A stretch of 64,000 bases of DNA from Nemophila menziesii (GCA_029959085.1 JARWIR010000002.1:78520224-78584223), one strand, 5' to 3'; positions 24,209 to 36,950 are shown, counted from the stretch's first letter. Notes: generated from the sequence alone by a model not told the origin. Made by a program: numbers and translations.

Positions 24209-25547
24209 GAGTAAATAACACTTTTGCCTCCTGGGTTATACGCGATTGACAGGTTGCCCCTAAGTCTTAAACTGCGCCTCGTTGCCCTCTAAGATTTAGT
24301 TTTGTGACTCGTTACCCCCTGACTGCGTATTCCGTCCATTTTCTCCGTTAAATGTGACGTGGCAATTCCATTTGACAATTTTTTTTTTTTAATCCAGATC
24401 TTAATTAATTATTTAATTAACTTAAACCAAGGGCAAAAATGAAATTTTATAAATAGTTTTTTTATTATTAAATATAAATAATATAATAACCCCCCACCCC
24501 CACCCCTCCCCACCCCACCCCCTTCTTCCCCGTTCTTCTTCTTCATCCCCACCTCTGGTTCGTTATTAAAAAAAAATAAAAAAAAATCCGCTACACCCAG
24601 AATCTCCGCCACTCTCTCAGTCGGAGACAAACTCCCAGAATCCATGTTTATAGAGCAAAACACAGCCACAAATAGCTAACTATTGCTATGATCTTGATCA
24701 ATCAATTGAAATAGCTCATCCCCGATTCCAAATCCAAGCATTCTAGCCATGTCTTTTGTTTTGTTTCTTGCCATTACATGGTCTATTCCGTCATGTTCCT
24801 TCAACCATGAATATATGATGAATACTTTTTTCATGATGAACAATTCCAATGCTTCTGGGTTAAAAACTACTACCAAAGGTTATGTTTTTAGTCAATTAAA
24901 TAATAATATTGAGGAAATTAATTAATATTGAATACATACCTGATGAGGAACTAACATGGCTGCATAACGTGCAAGCTCACCTGCTCGCCAGTCTAATACA
25001 AGAGGGAGCCATGGATAAGTTGAATCAAGTCTAACAAACCATAGTCTTATATCTAGATACTCTCTGATAGTTCTCGAGGATCGTATTCATCTTCTCTAAT
25101 ATAATTAATGCTGAACCCAATCGTACGTTTGTCTCCGACTGAGAGAGTGGCGGAGATTCTGGGTGTAGCGGATTTTTTTTTTTTTTTAATAACGAACCAG
25201 AGGTGGGGACGAAAAAAAAGAACGGGGAAGAAGGGGGTGGGGTGGGGTGGGGAGGGGGGTGGGGGGTTATTATATTATTTATATTTAATAATAAAAAAAC
25301 TATTTATAAAATTTCATTTTTGTCCTTGGTTTAAGTTAATTAAATAATTAGTTAAAATCTGGATTAAAAAAAAAAATTGTGACATGGAATTGCCACGTCA
25401 CATTTAACGGAGAAAATGGACGGAACACGCAGTCAGGGGGTAACAGGTCACAAAACTAAATCTTAGGGGGCAACGAGGCGCATTTTAAGATTTAGGAGGC
25501 AACCTGTCAATCGCGTATAAACCCAGAGGCAAAAGTGTCATTTACTC
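24209..25547. mobile_element. Pack-MULE-like element with long terminal inverted repeats (1,339 bp)
   Basis: Left arm 24209-24632 and right arm 25127-25547 are inverted repeats of about 420 bp, starting GAGTAAATAACACTTTTGCC and ending in its complement. A perfect 9-bp target duplication, TATAGAAAA (24200-24208 and 25548-25556), flanks the element. Long TIRs with a 9-bp TSD point to the Mutator superfamily. There is no transposase. The ~490-bp interior instead carries two exons of a host-type gene (see 24676-25054), which is the definition of a Pack-MULE. Confidence 0.9.
24676..25054 (-). pseudogene. Captured gene fragment resembling CRR6 (chloroplast NDH assembly factor)
   Basis: On the minus strand, the exon piece ending at 24940 reads FVRLDSTYPWLPLVLDWRAG then ELARYAAMLVPHQ and stops at a GTATGT donor. 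A second piece at 24876-24676 reads VVVFNPEALELFIMKKVF, then MARMLGFGIGDELFQLIDQ, and stops at TAG. From memory this is the C-terminal half of the DUF1817/CRR6 family, a stromal protein needed for NDH subcomplex A assembly. The intron-like spacer between the pieces is kept, so the capture was from genomic DNA. The N-terminal half and any transit peptide are missing and the 3' splice junction is unclear, so it is not expected to work as CRR6. Confidence 0.6.
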
Positions 25548-25805
25548 TATAGAAAATAAATTGATATATACACACTACCCGGGAATCGAATCGAAGTTGC
25601 AGCTCAATGTATGATCTGAAAACACAAGTTTGACTAGCTCAAGCAAATCAAACACAGAATTGTGAGCTTTCTTTGTATCTTAGCCTTACGAAATCAACAT
25701 TCTTCAAAATATAATGCTAAATTTGCAAAATGATGAGTAATCATGGAAAATTTGGAGAAGAACAAAACTGACAATTGTGGGATTTGGTGCATTAAGTCTC
25801 ATCTG

Positions 25806-25833
25806 TTTTTTTTTTTTTTTTTTTTTTTTTTTT
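25806..25833. repeat. Poly(T) tract
   Basis: An uninterrupted run of about 28 T, downstream of the IPT2-type gene and 250 bp from the Pack-MULE-like element. It is probably the poly(A) tail of a small retroposon or a simple repeat; no matching body was recognised. The remainder of 25557-26037 is the 3' flank of IPT2. Confidence 0.7.
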
Positions 25834-26037
25834 GTTTCCTGCTCTATTTTGGGTCATAACAAGAAACTTATATAAATGGAGAAGTACAAAGTCAAGGTCC
25901 AGATTAACATTGGACAACAATGAAAATAAATAACATCAAAATTAAGGGAAATCATTTTCCAAGTATCTGAGTAAAAACCTACAATATTAGGTATAAACTA
26001 TACCATTTGAACCAAAAAAACTAACATATCTGGCTTA

Positions 26038-28018
26038 CTATACTACAGAAAAGGTAGGTATACCCAATTTTTTAAGGCTACACATACGTTTACGATGGCT
26101 ACGACCTTTCTTATGTTGCTCCCACTCATGCGCTCCTCTAAGCACCTTATCTCCACATGCCTGAAAAAATAAATGTCTTAACACAACATAAAGCGTTTAA
26201 ACAAATGTCAATACTAACCTTACACACATACTGTGTCCAAAGATCCCTCTGAATAGTACCCATTTCTTCACTTTCATTTAAACATGATGTTTTCTCATCA
26301 ACAAACATTTTAATTATTTCAACAGAAGGTTTAACCACGTTTAAATCCCACAAATCATCATTTTCACCATTAACTTTCAAATCCATACTCAATATCGTTT
26401 GTGTAGCATCTACATTATGTATATCCCATCCAAACAACATTTTCAATCTGCTAATTCTTCGCTTCTGAAAACATTTATGTCATCTATGTGTGTATATGAG
26501 TGAAAAAAATATATATATTTTACTTACTTGGCGACGAACAAGTCTACGAGTATTCAATTTTACTCCTTCAATGGCTTCATTTAACATAAGATTTAGAGTG
26601 TCCGATTCAGAGTTTTGATATTTTAGAAATTCTTCAAATTCACGAACACCAATAGCTTGTCTTAAACCTCGTGTATAATCTGAATTTAACTTATAAATGT
26701 TAATAACTTCATCAAGGAGACCATTTTCAATCATTCGATCGACTCTTTGATTTACAAATTCATCTAATGCAGTAAGAGATGCATCTACACATATAAAACA
26801 ACATTTGTATCTTGACTCATCCATTTTGCCCCATTTCTGCCCTATTACAAAATTATTCATTACCACATAGTATTAAAACAAAAAACAAAAAATAAATAAG
26901 AATTCATTAACAATTTACCTCCATAGTCCTGTCTTGAAGAAATTTGCTTGGAGGAACACCGAAGCGTGAATATAAATTAAGATATTGACTAATCTGCATT
27001 ATGTGGGAATTTAATTACTTAAATAAAATTCTTGTGAGTATTGAAGATATATATTATAGTGAGATATTGACCTTTCTATGATCGTTTGGGTGGATTCTAT
27101 TAGCTGCAATTGGATCAATATCTTTTAAATAATTGTAATTATTTTTTTCCTCTTCCACAAATTCAGTTTCAGGATCTTCTTGTTTATCTCCTGTTAAAAG
27201 CAATTTAACAAATATTAATTAAAATGATGATCATGAAAATTCATTTAAATCTTACCAAGACTATCGTGCAAGTTTGTGTCTACATGGCGAACTGAATCAT
27301 CGAGAAGGAACGGGCTAACAAGAGCCTAATACAGTTGAGATGAATATTAGAAGAAAGAAAAATAAAAGAAAAATAATTATGATTAAAATTGAAGGAGTGG
27401 CCTACCTGGATATAATAATTTGTTCCTCCAACTATAACAGGCAAGTGATTGCGTGAGTGTATCTCATTGATGAGCTGAAATATTAACCAACGATTCAATT
27501 TAAGAAGAAGAAAAGACAATTTGGTAGAAAAATGATATAAAAAAGATAAAATTGGATTACAAGAATAGCTAAATCACGGAAATGTTTGGCAGTGAATTCT
27601 ACATTGGAGTTGATTGTTCCAAGCAAATGATGTGGTACTCCTACACCATTACACCATTAGCAATAAGATAAGCACATAGATTATACATAATACAAATGTA
27701 TAGAGAATAGAGGAAGCAAATACCTTTTTGGTCTTGGGGAGAAACTTTATTTGTAAGAACATCCAATCCTTTGTATACCTAACAAACATAAAAAATAAGA
27801 GGCGATAAACATGTACTCCTTGTAATAAAGAACATAATTTGCTCTAATACCTGCATAGAATCGGCGTTGATTATTTCGATAGGAAAGTGAGAGGCGAGGT
27901 CTATGGCGAGCTTCGATTTGCCCGAACCAGTGGGACCCATAATCACGACTATCTTTTGCTTTGTATTTTCACTTACATCATCCTCCAGCTCAAACAATTC
28001 ACTCTTCGGATTTTCCAT
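26038..28018 (-). CDS. tRNA dimethylallyltransferase (IPT2-type, cytosolic), ten exons
   Basis: Transfers an isopentenyl group to A37 of tRNAs that read UNN codons, and so is a source of cis-zeatin cytokinins. Exons: 28018-27851, 27778-27724, 27640-27561, 27474-27406, 27325-27256, 27190-27072, 26993-26919, 26836-26528, 26464-26219, 26160-26038. All introns are GT...AG and all junctions keep frame, giving 437 aa. Residues about 28-35 are the P-loop GPTGSGKS. INADSMQVYKGLDVLTNK, IVGGTNYYIQ and RQAIGVREFEEFL are family motifs. The C-terminus has the matrin-type zinc finger (C.AC...RGAHEWEQHKKGRSH), which eukaryotic-type tRNA IPTs have and adenylate IPTs lack. The first residues do not look like a plastid transit peptide. 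Length is close to Arabidopsis IPT2 (about 466 aa). It appears intact, though it sits between a Pack-MULE-like element and a foldback element. Confidence 0.93.
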
Positions 28019-28299
28019 AACTCCTTGTTTTATTACTCTTACACTTTCGTGTTGCTATGAGATGAATTTTCAATACTCTGAGCTAGTTGAATCTTTCCGC
28101 CTAATATTGGGCTTATGGGCCATTCTTCCGATTTTTTTCTTTTTTGGACGGCGAAGCCATTCTTCCGATTGTATGTTTGATTTAGAAGGGAATGAATTAT
28201 TAAGATAATATTTTATTAATAAAATATTATCAATAAATAAATTATTTTTACGACTTAAAAAATTCATCCCTCCTAATTGATCTAAATAAAAGGTTTTAA
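28019..28299 (-). promoter_or_regulatory. Upstream region of the IPT2-type gene
   Basis: About 280 bp between the start codon at 28018 and the foldback element at about 28300. It must hold the 5' UTR and proximal promoter. No clear TATA box was assigned. The transposon terminus therefore lies within promoter distance of the gene. Confidence 0.35.
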
Positions 28300-29250
28300 A
28301 AAAAGAGCAATTAAGGCCTATTAAAAAATTTATTTAGAAAAAAATACCTACAATAACATATTTATAGAAAATAGTCTCTTCCCTAAACTATTTCTATGAT
28401 TAATAATTAAAAAATTAAAATTAAAAAGAAAAACAAAACAAAAACTAAAAAACACATGCGCGTCTGTGAATTTTTTATAAAATCGTCATAAATAATTCTA
28501 AAAAAATCAAAAAAATCAAAATTTTATATATTTGGATAAATCAAATTAATATTTACGTCTATAAAATTTTTTTGGAATTTTTTGAAATTTTTTTAAAAAA
28601 AATTCGCTGCGTGTCTGCGAAAAAAAATCACTATTTCAAAACAGTGAATTTCATTTTCAAAACATGGAATTCCGTGTATGCGAAAAAATTTAAAAAATTC
28701 TAAATAAATCCAAATTCCAAATAAATCATAGACGTAAATATTAATTTGCTTTATCCAAAAATGCAAGTTTTTTATTTTTCTAATTTTTTTTTTTTGAATT
28801 AGTTATGACGATTTTAAAAAAAATCACGGACGCGCGCGTGTGTGATGGAATTAGAAGTAGTATGTGGTGGTGGTAAAGGTGGTGGTGGTGGTGGTTGTGG
28901 TTGTTGTGGTGGTGGTGCTTGTTGTGGTTGTGGTTATGGTGGTTGTAATGGTGATTAAATACATGGTGGTGGTGGTGGTGGTGGTTGTTGTGGTTGTGGT
29001 GGTTGTGGTGGTTGTAATGGTGATTAAATATATGGTGGTGGTGGTGGTGGTGGTTGTGGAAGTACCCTATTATTTGTTTAATATTTAAAAATTAATATTG
29101 TATTAAAATAAAATAATATATTTAATAATAAGGATAGTAAAGGTATGAAAAACATAAAAGGGATGTTTTCTATAAATAATTATTTCATTAGGCATTTTTT
29201 TATAAAATAAATTATTAAAAGCTTAAAACAATAATTAGAGAGTTTAATGA
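28300..29250. mobile_element. Foldback / MITE-like element A with internal palindrome and (GGT)n block
   Basis: The ends are imperfect inverted repeats of about 65 bp: CCTATTAAAAAATTTATTT followed by AAAAAAATACCTA and TATTTATAGAAAA, with the complement at 29170-29245. A related element lies at about 46495-47395 in the opposite orientation. Inside is a second inverted repeat (about 28445-28640 against 28650-28850) with CGTCTGTGAATTTTTT and GACGTAAATATTAAT motifs on both arms. One side only carries a (GGT)n block (28862-29055). No protein is credible. Exact ends and target duplication were not resolved. Confidence 0.7.
28862..29055 (+). repeat. (GGT)n / (TGG)n microsatellite
   Basis: GGT-rich simple repeat with a duplicated sub-block: GGTGATTAAATA-CATGGTGG appears twice, about 73 bp apart. 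It lies within the foldback element. The open frame through it is almost all valine and is not a real protein. Confidence 0.9.
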
Positions 29251-29749
29251 AGATGTTATCAACAATAACCCCTTAAAAAATATAAAATTCTCTTAAATGG
29301 ATAATAACTAATTATTACCCTCAATTTTTAAAACATATAAACCTACTAACTAAAAAAAAATCGAGGTTTACCTTTGAAAATATATAAACTTTCGTTAAAT
29401 TAATAACAGAAAAAAATCCAGACCCTTTATCTTTATAACAAATTTGTCCTTATGAATCCCAGTCTATCCAAAGACCCAAATAATCTTATTTATTAACTTT
29501 TTGTGACACCGCTGCCTCTTTTTTCTATTTTATGTTAATTGACAGTTAGTCGACGCCACATGATGTCACATCGCCTCCATCTCACCAACACGTCATCGCC
29601 AGGTCATTTTTTTAGCTCCAACGTGGCAAGGGTATTTCAGACAAAGCTCTCACCCATTTAACAAAACTTTTATCACTTTACCTTATTCTTGTTCTTTTTT
29701 TTACAGTGAAAACAAAAGTAAAATCAAAATCGGTCAACTCCTCTTTTCT
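29251..29749. other. Intergenic between foldback element A and the LINE
   Basis: AT-rich sequence with a more GC-rich patch (29540-29640) of GCCACATGATGTCAC-like motifs. This patch resembles the terminal-repeat motif ACGTGGCAATT of the Pack-MULE-like element at 24209 only loosely. No gene was recognised. Confidence 0.4.
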
Positions 29750-32700
29750 TGCGCACATTGTTGAGAAACGCATATGAGGCGATCAACAAAGTAGCTTGAC
29801 ATCCTGATAAATCAATATCTTATCGAACACATTAACTAAGAGTATCCGCAGTTCCGTTGATGTTCCTTATTATATGGTATACTTTCCAACTCGGAAATCT
29901 TCTCATCCAGTTCCAGGTTTCATCAACGCTTGGTTGAATTCTCTATTCGATTCACGTGATTTTGTTAATACCTTGAGTGAATTCAAGGTTGTTAGAGTAG
30001 AACGAGCAACTCTCAAGATTGAGATCTGAAGAAGATCTCATAGCCAAAAGCATGACCCAAAATTCACCTTCCCTAGATGATTAAGTGTTACATCTTTTCA
30101 TAATTTTTTGAGTTATCTCGCCATCTTGATTTACATGAATAGATGCAACCCCAATAGATTTCCATTCTTTGGTAAACAACCAAATTTTTTTTGCTTCATC
30201 ATTCAGAACTCCAATTTCATCCTCCTTATTATCACTCATTCCTTCATTCATTTTGCCACGCCCTTTGTTAATATCAAATTCAATATTAAAGATATTATTT
30301 ATAATTGAATTAGTCTTGTCGGTGATCTGTCTCTGACACTATTTTTTTTTAAAAGTCTTGCATCCTAACTTTCCATATGTTCCAGTTTGTGAAAAAGAAT
30401 TTTGTTGTAACTAAGGTTTTATCCCATCCATTACTTGGATAATTTCTATTATATCAATCATCCATTCATTAATTGTTCCTTTATATTCTCGGTATTGTTT
30501 GATTTATAATGTTGATGTCGCCCAAACTGCTGAACTGAATGGGCATTTGATAAAAAGATGTTCCACTGATTAGTTTTTTTGTTTCACACTGGTGTCGCCT
30601 AGGTTGTGATAAAAATAAGATAATAAAATAGAATAAACGATGCACTAACACCCTAGACTAAACACGGTACTCACTGCAAGTATCATAGGTCATACGCAAG
30701 TCTTAATGATAAGTAAGAATTCGTTCTAAGGGACTTAGTGTGTTATATGAATGGATTTAACAAGAAAGCGTAGTAATAAATAGCTATTGAAATTAAAGAC
30801 ATCAAAGTAAATAATGATTGATGAGGAGATAAGATTAAACTAAATTAAAGACAATAAATTAAAGAGGTAAGAATGAGATGAGAGAGTATAGCTCAGGTTT
30901 TGCTAGTATGCACTAATCCTTCTATTTCTTCTATTAGATAAAAAGGGTGATTAAAGCTCTTAGATAAGTAGCCAGGATTCTATAATCCTCCTAACCCCCT
31001 TCTAGGTGGACTTAAGAGGCGACCTAACAATTATCAGGAGACTTGGGTAAGGGGACCCTGCAAATAATGACCGATGATTAAATCTCAAACCCTAATGACT
31101 ATCTAGTTAGGCAAGCCCTTCCGGATCACTACCGCACACTAGACTCTTATGTGATGTTTCAATAATTAGACACCCCTTCCACGTGACCATCTAACTACTA
31201 ATAGCACAACCCTAATTTGATCAGGATTAAGACAGACAATAAATCAAAGCACATAAAACAAATATATGGTTAAGAAGCTATAATCAATTTAAAAGAGTTT
31301 TCCCAAACAAACTTAGATAGTAGAAAATATAATTTAAAGATTATACATATGCAAAACCCAAGTTATGGGAAAATTAGTTCATACTATAAATAAATAAACT
31401 AAAACAAAGATACATATTGTCAACTTGCTTCTCTTGAATGATGAATAAACTTAAGGATTAATTGTGGGAGGCGAGAACTAAGCAAGGACTTGTTTACAAT
31501 GATTAAAGGGTGTATTTATAGGTGTTTAGGAAGCCCTAGGTCGGATTTCTTGGAGTGGAAGGCAAGCAACTGGACTCATTTTCCAAATCAAATTCGTTTC
31601 CTAAATTATAGGAGATAAGGTAAACTGCTAGTGTCTTGTTTTGGTCATAACCTCTTCCTTCTTGCTCCAATATTCGCCTACTTTATATCGAAACGACCGC
31701 GTCAGAAAGATCTATACTTTTCCTTTTTATTGATCCTCCAAATTCCAGCTGATTTTAAGTTATCTTCACTTTAGTGGACGTGGCTGCTGAATTTCAGATT
31801 TACTTGGCAGCTTTTCCTTTCCTATTTTATCCTTACTTCCTTTTATCTCCAATTTCCATCCATATCTTCTTTCCTTTATCTCTTTAAAATTTATTTGGCA
31901 TCTAATTAATTTTCATATATCTTTAAAACTTCATATTAACACACAAATTTAACCAAATATGCTCTAAGAATAATAATTCATCAAATCAAGACAAGAAATA
32001 GGAAAATATCGAAATGTGAATAAAAATCTCTAATTAATTGATCATAAACTTCTAAAATGATGTCTCCAACCTATATTATTATATCACAAATAGGGATACA
32101 TCACACACCACTCATATGTTGTCGTCTTTGCACATTTTTTCTTCATCAGATTATCTATTGTAAGGATTGCACCATTTCAAATTTTCCAGATGAAGTTCCT
32201 AACGGTTGTTCGTACATTCGAGTGTCATGTGATTTTCTAGAAGTTGTTATCATTTTTTCAACCCATAGTTTATGTTTATCCTTCCTTGTCAATTTCTCTT
32301 TGCACAAGATAGTAATATTCAGATTTTGCTGAAAATTCTCCATTTTTGGTATATGGCCAAATGATTTTTTTTCATCCTTATTCAGTTATATAATTGGGAT
32401 TCTAAATATCTTTGCAGCTTTTTTTTTTTGAACAAATCTTACATATAGTTTTTATATCCCATCCAGATAAATAATTATTGAAAAGTTCAGCCACCTTTTT
32501 TTATTTTCTTCCAGTTTGTCCAATTTGATTCCTTTGTCAATCCAATAGTGTTACCAATGTTAGTAATTACGTCTTTACCCATTTGAATGATATTCTTTCT
32601 TAAGTGGTTGAAGCCCTTAGTAGATACTCGACCAACTCCAAGTTTCCCACATGTTTCTTTTCAGATGATGAATTCCTTTAAGTACTTTAGCGATTAGGAA

Positions 32701-35700
32701 ATTTAGATTACACAGTATTCTCCATGCTTGGTTTGCAAGAAGAGAGATGCTCATTTTATGAAAATATCTGTAAGCCAATTCCACCAATTTCCTTGGATTT
32801 AGAAATTCTTTTCCATTCGACCCAGTTAATCCTTTTTTTGAACCCAGCATCCCACCCACCCAGACATTTTTTACAAAGATATTTTGGAAACTCGCTTGCA
32901 TGACTTCTTTAATAAGAACTTCTTTACCTCCACCAGATTAAATCTTTGCGTCCCAACTGGCTGATTTAGAAACAAGTCTACTTTGATGTAGTTAAGGTTT
33001 ATATTTTTAACCTTTTTAACATGAGCGGGATACCAAGATATTTTTCGAGCGATTTTATGCATTTGACATTGAGATGTTTGGATACATCGTTACAAACTTC
33101 TTTTAGAGTTCTGTAACTAAAGAAGTTGGTTGATTTGACCCGAAGCTTGACAATATTTCATGAGAATATGTTTGAAATTATCAATTTCCTTATTGTTGAC
33201 CTCTATGAAAAAGAAAGCGTCATTCGCAAAGAGAATGTGTGTGAGTTTAGGGAAATTCCTTGAAAGAGATAATATGTGTATGTTACCTTCACGACATTGA
33301 TAGTTGATTAACCCAATAAGGCACTCAGTTAACATAGAGAATATGAGGGTGGGACAACAGATCGCCTTGCCTGATTCCTTGACTTGGCTAAAAAAAATTG
33401 AGATGCTCATTATTAACCTTAATTTGAAACGAAACTGAAATCCCAATTAACTTGATCATATGCCTTAGCCATGTCCACTTTTACAGCCGTATAATGTTTT
33501 TTCGATTTCATTTTGTTCTTTAGAAAATAAGAAATTTCTTGAGCAATTAAAATATTATCATGGATGCTTCTCCATTTGATAAAAGTTGATTGGGTAGGAT
33601 AAATGATCTCATCCATGAGAGGTTGAAATCTCAGTGCCATGATTTTTGCAATAATCTTAAGCTGAAATTAATACATGCAATTGGCCTATATTTACACATA
33701 GATTCCTAGATTTTGCCTTTTGGAAATAAAGTGATAAAAGTTTCGTTGATTTTATAGAGAGACACATTATGATTGAAAATATCTGACACCATCATGAAAA
33801 TGTCGTAGTAAAGAATATCCCATAATTCCTGATAAAAATTTACCCAGTAATCTGTTCGGACTAGGCGCTTTAGAACCTGAATACTAAAAATTGCCATTTT
33901 GATTTCATCCATATTTGGTTTTTTAATTAGACTTTAATTCATGGAATCCATTATTTTGTTTGGTGTATAAATTGAGACATCTCTCATATCCGATGTTGAC
34001 TTTCCCTGAAAAAGGTTGATGAAATACTCTTGGATGAAGTTTTTGAAGAATTTGGAGTCATATGTTTAATCACCCTTATATTGATACTACATACGCGATT
34101 GAGACTTCATCTTCTAGCGGTTGTAGCGAAGGAATAACTAGTATTTTTGTCTCATCTTTTTGATCCATATGTCTCTTGTCCTGTCCACCCATAATCCTTC
34201 TTCTTGGTTCCACAATTCTTCTAATCACACTTTAATTTTTTGGGCCATCTCTTGATTATTTGTAGATCAGTGATCCTTTTTTATTCTTTCAAGGATCTTT
34301 TGGTATTCATTAATATTTTTCCGTTTATTAACAAAAGTTTTTCGACTCCAACACGTAAGGGCTAAACATGTAACGTCTTTCTGGATAATGAATTCTTGGA
34401 TATTATTAATGCCCCGACCATTATCCCAAGATTTTTCGACCACATCTATGCATTGCTTATTTACCAACCACCTTGATTCAAACATGAAGTCATTTTTATT
34501 TTTGTCTTTGGAGATGTACTTTTGAATAATGAGTGGAGCATGATCCGAGCTGATAGCTAAGAGAACTTTTATCAATGAAATTGGAAAAAGATTACACCAC
34601 CAATTTGACGCCATGCCTCCACCGAGTCTTTCCTTGATGTTATCATCACCCAATTTATTATTTTACCATGTATAAAAACATCCTTTTACTGGTAGGTCAA
34701 TAAGCCTATTATTGTTGATAAACTCATTAACCTTTAGCATTTTCTCCAGATTAGGAGCGAGATTACCTTATTTTCCCGATAGCTTTGAAATATCGTTGAA
34801 GTAACTGATAAATAAGACTATTCTAGTGATATTACTTCTCCAAGATATTGGACTATCCCATATTTTTTCTCTTTCCATTTTTGTTAGTAAGAGCATTACA
34901 AACACGATATACCACAAGAAGATACTTTATTCATAAGATAACAAAATAAGCATTCGAGTTAAACCACTCTTTGCTTGACAGTAGTCTTCCAACCAATTAG
35001 TATACCCTGAACCTAAATAATCTTCCTCGGGGCTTAACTACGTGCAAGTTATTGAAAGATTTTAAATGATTACAATACTTCACATATTTACTCCTAACCT
35101 TAGACTCATGCAAACAAAAAACAAATGCATCAAACTTCATCACTAGGGACTTAAACATTTTTTCCGTCAAGGGTACCCTAGCTCTCTTACAGTTCCAAAC
35201 TAGAATATTATCCATCATTTCTGGAAAGTTTGGAGGACTGGCCGCCATTCTTTATAGAGCAATGCTATCCTTCACGGGTAAAATTTCCTTTATTCTGGAT
35301 TGCCCACCTCCATCTCAGATTCCCACCTTCTTTTTACATAAATTGGAATTTGACCTCACAAAAGCTTGTGTAAAGATCGTTCATGAAGAGTTGCATCTCA
35401 TTAATTCTTTGGTTCATAATATTAAACTCCTAATGTTGCATCTTCCTAAGTTTCAAGTGTTCCTCCATGAAGTTTGACGATGATTTCCTTTTGAGATTCC
35501 TAGGCCAAGAAAAGAGTTGACTCGTACCCGCCACTCTTATTCTCTGTTTCATATACCATTATGATTAAAATCGGTATCTTGCCTTTCGTGTCGACTAAGG
35601 TGTATCGACTGAGAATTAGATGACTCTTCTTCCGACTAAAAGGATTCCTCGTTGTTTTGGCTGATCAACACATTATACACCTCATTGTTTACCCCTTAAA

Positions 35701-36950
35701 ACCCCTCATTACCATTATTATCTTCGTTGACAATCGCATCTCTATCCTTACCAATCATGATTTCCTTAGTACCATCGTTAAAGATGTTAAAACCGATATT
35801 TTTATTTTTTGTCTATTCAAACCCCACATAACCCCAAATATTTAACGCCTACCTATCCTTCGACCTATTGAAAGATCCATGACTACCGTTGGTAGTGAAT
35901 TTTTTGTACATCGCATCGATGTTGATCTCCCAAGCATTAAGAACCTCTGTAACAATTTGATTATTCACAATAATACTTTTGGCTAAAATCGCCTATTTCA
36001 TCTTGAACTTTTGTAAATAAAATCTACGAACTTGATTCCCGAAAGCTCAATAGTCTCGTGAGGGTTTTGATACATGCTTACCACGTCACCCAATAAACTG
36101 AAATTGTAGCACTTTCTTTTCAAGGGTCCGGTCCTCCGTTTTTACTACTTTCACCATCATCATTATTGTTTGTCGGGTTAATTTGCACCTTCATGGTTCC
36201 TAAATTGAAGCTAGAGTTTGATCCACTAAAACCACTTTTATATTGATCTTTATTATCATCATCTTTGTCTTCATTGGATCTTCAAAAAGGAAATAAACGA
36301 ACAACTTCATCAAAAATCTCCCATCTATCTCTTTTACGAACGACATGCACGACACTATATTTGCTTTTCATTGTTGTTTCTCGACAATAGATAAAATACC
36401 TTCCTGAATCATCATTCCATCTAGGGCAAACCATCCCAACAATACACGTGCATTTGTTATGACCTAAGGTACCGCAGTTATAGCAAAACAAACCTGCAAA
36501 TTCGTAAACTAATTAGACCCAAGCCGCGGCTTTGAGTTGCTCGACAAAGACTCCCGTTGTAATGGTCTCTATACTATCAAATTTGACTCGAAATCTGATA
36601 AAGTTGAGATCATTTGTGTCCATGATGGGATGATCAATTTATGTCAGCTCCCCTATGATTTTTTCAAGAGTTTCCACGATGTCAATCAAACATTGAACTC
36701 CAGCTAAGCCATGTACTCTCACCCCCGTAAGAATTAACCAATTCTAGGTTTGTGAGCGCAATGTTTTCCTCCCATTTACTAAGTGATACATGCATTGTTT
36801 GCTCCAAACACGGCCTGAGGAACCAGATTCTATTAGCTTCTACCTCAAAATCCAAAGTGATTTTGAAAGTGTTAGAAACAATATCCTTAAAGAGTGTTCA
36901 ACAGCGAATTCCCTAGTTGTCGAGCACAATTTTTCTAAAGAATCCCATAT
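29750..36950 (-). pseudogene. L1-type LINE retrotransposon, decayed and split by a solo LTR
   Basis: Read on the minus strand, the domains come in normal order. ORF1 has a nucleic-acid-binding part and a CCHC knuckle (36600-36282, CYNCGTLGHNKCTC). ORF2 has an endonuclease (35248-34267: ILVWNCKRAR, HESKVRS, SSDHAPLI). Reverse transcriptase follows (33912-33117: QSTFIKWRSIHDNIL and VKVDMAKAYDQVNWDF; LFANDAFFF in place of the usual FADD). A late RT/zf-RVT part spans 33062-32109, is interrupted by the solo LTR at 30590-32103, and resumes as EHLFIKCPFSSAVW at about 30560. The RNase H end reads SWKVYHIIRN at about 29890-29835. Frameshifts and stops run throughout, and the catalytic FADD is mutated. 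It is an old, dead copy. Confidence 0.85.
30590..32103 (-). mobile_element. Solo LTR (1,514 bp) inserted in the LINE
   Basis: Bounded by TGGTGTCGCC at 30590 and GATACATCA at 32103, with a perfect 5-bp target duplication CACAC (30585-30589 and 32104-32108). It matches the 3' LTR at 59693-61230 and the solo LTR at 53631-55249. That 3' LTR fixes the orientation as minus. No internal region or second LTR is present, so the element was reduced by LTR-LTR recombination. The LINE zf-RVT domain resumes on the other side. Confidence 0.92.

Noticed and set aside
28864..29088. 74-codon frame made almost only of valine
   Set aside because: It is a translation of the (GGT)n microsatellite, with no credible protein.
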